Source: Candidatus Latescibacterota bacterium
Lineage (GTDB): Bacteria > Latescibacterota > UBA2968 > GCA-2709665
Assembly: GCA_012271065.1 (NCBI GenBank)
Contig: JAAXHE010000310.1
Span: 1 to 9,537, forward strand
Direction of reading: 5' to 3'
DNA: 9,537 nt
Position 1 is the stretch's first letter; every line of letters starts with the position of its first letter. The translations under genes and the position numbers were made by a program. Positions 6,282 through 9,537 of the stretch are shown here, piece after piece. A model generated the notes under the pieces. It saw only the letters and a list, made by a program, of their open reading frames with translations, did not search any database and was not told the DNA's origin.

Positions 6282-7261
6282 AACGGGACACGTTAGTGCG
6301 CGTACTGCTTTTGTGCGGGTTGTTGTGGGTCGGCACGACTCCATGCGAAGGTGGGAGCGTAAAAAATGAGTCGTTCGCCGAAGGGACGAATTCTGCAGGG
6401 GAGGCGTTTGCGAGATATCGCCCGAAACGGATCGGGCTCATGGTTTTGGCGTCGGACCGGAACCCCGATCTCGGACTCCAATACGCGGGTCGCGTTGTAC
6501 TGGGATTCTCGCGCCAGTTGCAGGGAGACCCGTTTCGGATGCCGCGCAGGTACGAACTCCGCTTATACGAAGCCATCCGTACGGCGCTGCAGGCCAGGGG
6601 ATACGTGGTCAGACATCTGGGCAACTGGAAAGGATTGCGTCTGGGAGAGGTGATCGACCGGTCAGCCGACGTGGATGTGGTGTGCGCCGCGCATTACTAT
6701 ATAAAGCGTAACCACACGATCGGCGATTTCGACGGCTTCAGCTGGTCGTCTCCGTTCGAGGGTATGCATCTGAATGTACGGGCGGAATTCTTCCACGTCG
6801 AGAGCCGCACATCGCTCTACAGTCTTGAGGCCGCCGCGCTGGGGACCGAGGAACTATATGCCAATCTCGGAGAGATCGTGGGCGAGGAACCGCTTTATCC
6901 GGACGGTTACGACGACCATGGAAGCCCCAACGCCTACAAGATCGCGGTTTACCAGACCTCGCTGCGGGATTTGAAACTGGCCGAACATTCGATCCCGGTG
7001 ATACGTACGGCGCAGGGATCCCTCGACATTACATTCGACGGCGGGTGGATACGTAAGGGAAGGGTGCGATTGAAAAACGTGATGGGGCGTCTCAATATTC
7101 CCATCCCGGAGGAAGTTGCCAAACAGAACAGCGTACTTGCGCGGATGCTCGAATACGTATCCTTCCGACCCGGAAACGACGATCGGGAATATTTCGATCT
7201 GCTGGGTGTAACGAAAATCGGCCGCATCGTTCAACAGAGAATTCCCGACCGACGTCCGTAG
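6269..7261 (+). CDS. Secreted or periplasmic protein of unknown function
   Basis: 330 residues; I do not recognise a family. The N-terminus looks like a signal peptide: basic MRQLKRDTLVR, hydrophobic VLLLCGLLWVG (to about 22), then a polar stretch. The cysteines at 16 and 26 do not sit in a good lipobox, so signal peptidase I processing is more likely. The mature part begins with KRIGLMVLASDRNPDLGL (54-71), a beta strand of the sort that opens several envelope-protein alpha/beta domains, then YEAIRTALQARGYVV (100-114), a strand with ADVDVVCAAHYY (133-144), and an aromatic, acidic middle (PDGYDDHG at 211-218). The C-terminal half includes LDITFDGGWIRKGRVRL (252-268). The ATG overlaps the ceramidase-like gene by 13 bases and has only a weak GGATGG upstream, so it probably depends on coupling to that gene. 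This ties its job to its neighbours, but nothing states what that job is. Confidence 0.8.
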   Translation: MRQLKRDTLVRVLLLCGLLWVGTTPCEGGSVKNESFAEGTNSAGEAFARYRPKRIGLMVLASDRNPDLGLQYAGRVVLGFSRQLQGDPFRMPRRYELRLYEAIRTALQARGYVVRHLGNWKGLRLGEVIDRSADVDVVCAAHYYIKRNHTIGDFDGFSWSSPFEGMHLNVRAEFFHVESRTSLYSLEAAALGTEELYANLGEIVGEEPLYPDGYDDHGSPNAYKIAVYQTSLRDLKLAEHSIPVIRTAQGSLDITFDGGWIRKGRVRLKNVMGRLNIPIPEEVAKQNSVLARMLEYVSFRPGNDDREYFDLLGVTKIGRIVQQRIPDRRP

Positions 7262-7309
7262 CAGTCCGTTGATAGAGTCGCTCTGCGGGCGAGGCTTACT
7301 CCGAAAAAC

Positions 7310-7313
7310 AGGA
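7310..7313 (+). promoter_or_regulatory. Ribosome binding site deciding the mutarotase-like start
   Basis: AGGA lies nine bases before ATG 7323. The open frame reaches back to a TTG at 7269, but the added 18 residues are Cys/Gly/Arg-rich and lie before the natural start of the fold. Confidence 0.55.
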
Positions 7314-7322
7314 TGCGGATAC

Positions 7323-8318
7323 ATGGATAAATTCAAACTGGAAGAGTTGGAACTGGCGCCGGAAATACCGGGAATCAAGCTGGACACCGATAATTTCTCG
7401 ATCGTTATCGCACCCGAATTGGGCGGCAAGATAATCTCCCTGGTAAATAAGGCAACCGGGCGCGAGTTTCTTTCGCGTACCAATATTCCTCACCGGATGC
7501 GAACCTACGCGGACAGGTTTGAGAATTACGAGCGCGACGGCGCGGACGAGTGTTTTCCCACGGTCGAGGACTGTCCGTATCCCGCCTTTCCCTGGGAAGG
7601 GGTGCCGGTTCCGGACCATGGAGAGGTCTGGACCCTGCCGTGGCAGTACGACGTCAAACAGGGACGCCTGCAGATGTGGGTGAAAGGCGTGCGGCTTCCA
7701 TATGTGTTTCAGCGGGACCTCCGCTTTGAAACGTTGGCGCGCGGAGAAAAGCCGTATATCCGGTTTTCTTACACGGTTCGGAATGAAAGTCCGTTCGAAA
7801 TGCCGTTCGTGTATGCGTTCCACCCGCTGTTTAAGGTGGAAACCCGTGCGCGCATCCTGATGCCTTCCGGAACGGACGTGGTCTCCTACATGAGTACGGA
7901 AGACCGCCTCGGGCCGCCAATGACACGACACGCCTGGCCCAAAGTGACGGACGTTACACTCGACAAGGCCTATAACCGATCTTCGATCCGGTCCAGCCGT
8001 ACGAAGGAAGCCGAGAAGATTTTCTCCACTCGTCTGGATCAGGGCCGCTGCGCGCTGGTCTACCCGAACGGGGAGTTTATCGGTTTTCTGTTTCCAGCCA
8101 AAAAGCTCCCCCATCTGGGCTTATGGATAAACGAGGGAGGATGGAACAACCTCCACCACGCGGCGCTTGAGCCCTCCACGTCGCAGGTCGACCGCCTGGA
8201 TACCGCGTGGGGACTGAAAGCGTGCGGGGTCGTGCCGGCCAACGGCCAATACGAGTGGGATATCAGCCTGGTTCTGGGCGAGGGTGAAGAACGCCAGGAA
8301 TTGCTCGGGGAATTTTGA
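7323..8318 (+). CDS. Galactose-mutarotase-fold protein (aldose 1-epimerase-like)
   Basis: 331 residues, no signal peptide, presumably cytoplasmic. The fold is recognised from APELGGKIISLVNKATGREFL (30-50), the DECFPTVEDCPYP turn (75-87), PDHGEVWTLPW (97-107) and the central FVYAFHPLF (162-170). Aldose 1-epimerases use one or two His as acid and a Glu as base to interconvert sugar anomers. Here His 99 and His 167 and Glu 283 in HHAALEPST (278-286) are good candidates, so a sugar-binding, possibly catalytic, site looks intact. The protein is closer in feel to the broad mutarotase-like superfamily of unassigned function than to GalM itself. It sits 61 bases after the secreted orphan and one base before the SUMF1 gene, in what looks like one operon with an epimerase-fold gene, which supports a sugar-related role. 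Confidence 0.85.
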   Translation: MDKFKLEELELAPEIPGIKLDTDNFSIVIAPELGGKIISLVNKATGREFLSRTNIPHRMRTYADRFENYERDGADECFPTVEDCPYPAFPWEGVPVPDHGEVWTLPWQYDVKQGRLQMWVKGVRLPYVFQRDLRFETLARGEKPYIRFSYTVRNESPFEMPFVYAFHPLFKVETRARILMPSGTDVVSYMSTEDRLGPPMTRHAWPKVTDVTLDKAYNRSSIRSSRTKEAEKIFSTRLDQGRCALVYPNGEFIGFLFPAKKLPHLGLWINEGGWNNLHHAALEPSTSQVDRLDTAWGLKACGVVPANGQYEWDISLVLGEGEERQELLGEF

Positions 8319-8319
8319 G

Positions 8320-9537
8320 GTGCGACGATTATGGATCGCGGTTCTGGTCGCATACACTCCGGCGGCGGTTCCTGCCCAGCCCCCCGGGGATGAAATGGTT
8401 CTGGTACAGACCGGCCAGGAACGTTACTACATGAGCAGGCATGAAGTGACAGTGGAACAGATGAAGGCGTTCGACCCGGACTATCATCCGGCGTACACCT
8501 ATTTCGATGATGCCAGGATGCCTGCCACCGCGATCACATTCACACAGGCGAAAGCGTACTGCGAAGCCCAGGGCAAGCGGTTGCCAACGTCCGAAGAATG
8601 GGTCGGTGCGTGCGGCGGACTGGAGGGGACCGCCTACGCTTATGGTAACAACTACGACCCAAACCACGCGCGGGTCGGCCGAAGAAACTGGACCGACGGC
8701 CCCAAGGCAGTGATGAACTACGAAAAAAACAGGGCAGGGCTGTACGACATGTCCGGAAACGTGTGGGAGTGGGTTGATGACGGCGGCGGCGAAGACCGAA
8801 TGCAAAAGGTGTACGGCGGATCCTGGACCGATGGTCCCAGATTGACGCGGTGCGGTTCCGCGAGGCGGGCGAAAATCGATCTGAAATCGCTGAACTATGG
8901 CTTTCGATGCGCCCGCTCGCTGACGGAGGCGGACCGGGCTCGCCTGGCCAGGGCGGAGGCGGAGGCGCGACGCAGAATTCAGGCGCGGGTCCGCAGGGAA
9001 GCCGCCCGGCGCAAGGCCGCGGTCAAAGCCGCGGAGGCAGCCCGGAAGGCCAAAGTCGATGCAAAGGCAAAGACGGCCCGGGAGGCCGAACTTGCCGAAG
9101 AACAGGCTCGGGCGGCGGAGGCGGCGCGAAGAGCGGCGGCTTTTGCCAGCAAGGTCGAAGGCATGGTTAAAATCGAGACCTCCGCTTTCAAGACTTTTTA
9201 CATCGATCCGCACGAAGTCAGCGTCGCGGCGTATCTTGCGTTCGACCCGACTTACAACCCGGATGAATTCTCCAACGGTCTTCGAATGCCGGCCACCGGA
9301 ATAACGCACGAACAGGCGCAGGAATACTGCGGCTCTCTCGGCAGGAGACTGCCTACGTCGGAGGAATGGGTTGCGGCATGTCTGGGTGATGCGGGAAACA
9401 TCTATTCCTACGGCAAGCGCTACGATCCTACCCGGGCCCGGACCGGCCAGGCCTGGTACGCCGGGGCGGAGGAAGTGGCCCGGGGGGAGCCCAACGTCTA
9501 TGGCGTTAAGGATATGGTGGGCAATGTCTGGGAGTGG
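8320..9537 (+). CDS. Secreted protein with two SUMF1/FGE-sulfatase domains joined by a charged helix (3' end outside window)
   Basis: Open for 406 codons to the window edge. GTG 8320 follows the previous stop by one base, with GGGGAA nine bases before it. Residues 1-19 look like a signal peptide (VRRLWIAVLVAY..., cleavage after VPA). Domain 1 spans about 24-199: RLPTSEEWV (88-96), SGNVWEW (145-151), GGSW (166-169) and YGFRCAR (193-199). Residues 200-279 are almost only Ala, Arg, Glu and Lys, a likely long single helix or coiled coil. Domain 2 starts near 280 and repeats the pattern (HEV, FDP, RMPAT, RLPTSEEWV, GNVWEW) up to the edge. True FGE oxidises a sulfatase Cys using a Cys pair shortly after GGSF; domain 1 has GGSWTDGPRLTRC, and neither pair position appears to be Cys. 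These domains therefore probably bind or act on something else, in the envelope. Matching codons differ at many third positions, so the duplication is old. Confidence 0.9.
   Translation, partial: MRRLWIAVLVAYTPAAVPAQPPGDEMVLVQTGQERYYMSRHEVTVEQMKAFDPDYHPAYTYFDDARMPATAITFTQAKAYCEAQGKRLPTSEEWVGACGGLEGTAYAYGNNYDPNHARVGRRNWTDGPKAVMNYEKNRAGLYDMSGNVWEWVDDGGGEDRMQKVYGGSWTDGPRLTRCGSARRAKIDLKSLNYGFRCARSLTEADRARLARAEAEARRRIQARVRREAARRKAAVKAAEAARKAKVDAKAKTAREAELAEEQARAAEAARRAAAFASKVEGMVKIETSAFKTFYIDPHEVSVAAYLAFDPTYNPDEFSNGLRMPATGITHEQAQEYCGSLGRRLPTSEEWVAACLGDAGNIYSYGKRYDPTRARTGQAWYAGAEEVARGEPNVYGVKDMVGNVWEW

Noticed and set aside
6299..6350. Lipoprotein signal on the secreted orphan
   Set aside because: Cys 16 is preceded by Leu-Leu-Leu and Cys 26 by Thr-Thr-Pro; neither fits a lipobox, which needs a small residue just before the Cys.
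8850..9170. Gly/Arg/Gln-rich plus-strand frame over the linker region
   Set aside because: It is the out-of-frame reading of the Ala/Arg/Glu-rich helix in the SUMF1 protein.
8329..9309. 326-codon minus-strand open frame opposite the SUMF1 gene
   Set aside because: The plus strand encodes two clear SUMF1 domains here; the reverse frame is a by-product of GC-rich codon use.
8389..9537. Recent DNA-level tandem duplication in the SUMF1 gene
   Set aside because: The two copies match at protein motif level but differ at many synonymous positions and in loop lengths, so this is an old domain duplication, not a recent repeat or assembly artefact.

Overview
The window is GC-rich bacterial DNA, densely coded, with seven protein genes and no RNA gene, CRISPR array or insertion sequence that I can see. 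The gene set (a tandem formylglycine-generating-enzyme-like protein, a neutral-ceramidase-family hydrolase, a short-chain epimerase of a divergent type, a secreted orphan) resembles what is common in Planctomycetes/Verrucomicrobia/Kiritimatiellota-type genomes and related metagenomic lineages. That placement is an inference from gene content only.

Layout. (1) Positions 63-1573, plus strand: an SLC13/DASS-family anion:sodium symporter, whose first membrane segment lies in a different reading frame from the remaining 466 residues (apparent frameshift near 173). (2) Positions 1687-1724: a strong perfect hairpin between two convergent genes, a likely shared terminator. (3) Positions 1723-3486, minus strand: a complete homodimer-type ABC exporter (membrane domain plus ATPase) with all ATPase motifs intact. 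(4) Positions 3487-3910: a divergent intergenic region holding a candidate sigma70-type promoter for the exporter with a perfect 12-bp palindrome across its -10 box, a second inverted repeat in the leader, an AT-rich patch and a weak candidate promoter for the rightward genes. (5) Positions 3911-9537, plus strand: five tightly packed genes that look like one operon: a NAD-binding epimerase/dehydratase-like protein, a neutral-ceramidase-like hydrolase, a secreted protein of unknown function, a galactose-mutarotase-fold protein, and a secreted protein with two FGE-sulfatase (SUMF1) domains joined by a long charged helix, cut off by the window end.

How they may work together. The five-gene cluster combines sugar-type enzymes (epimerase fold, mutarotase fold), an amidase/hydrolase-type metalloprotein and two exported proteins. 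This suggests processing of a sugar-containing or glycolipid-like compound, with part of the work in the envelope. The substrate cannot be read from the sequence. Three of the five proteins appear to lack residues that define their best-known relatives: the epimerase has Arg for the YxxxK lysine, the ceramidase-like protein lacks the GDVSPN serine, and the first SUMF1 domain lacks the FGE cysteine pair. The familiar names should therefore be read as fold-level calls, not activities.
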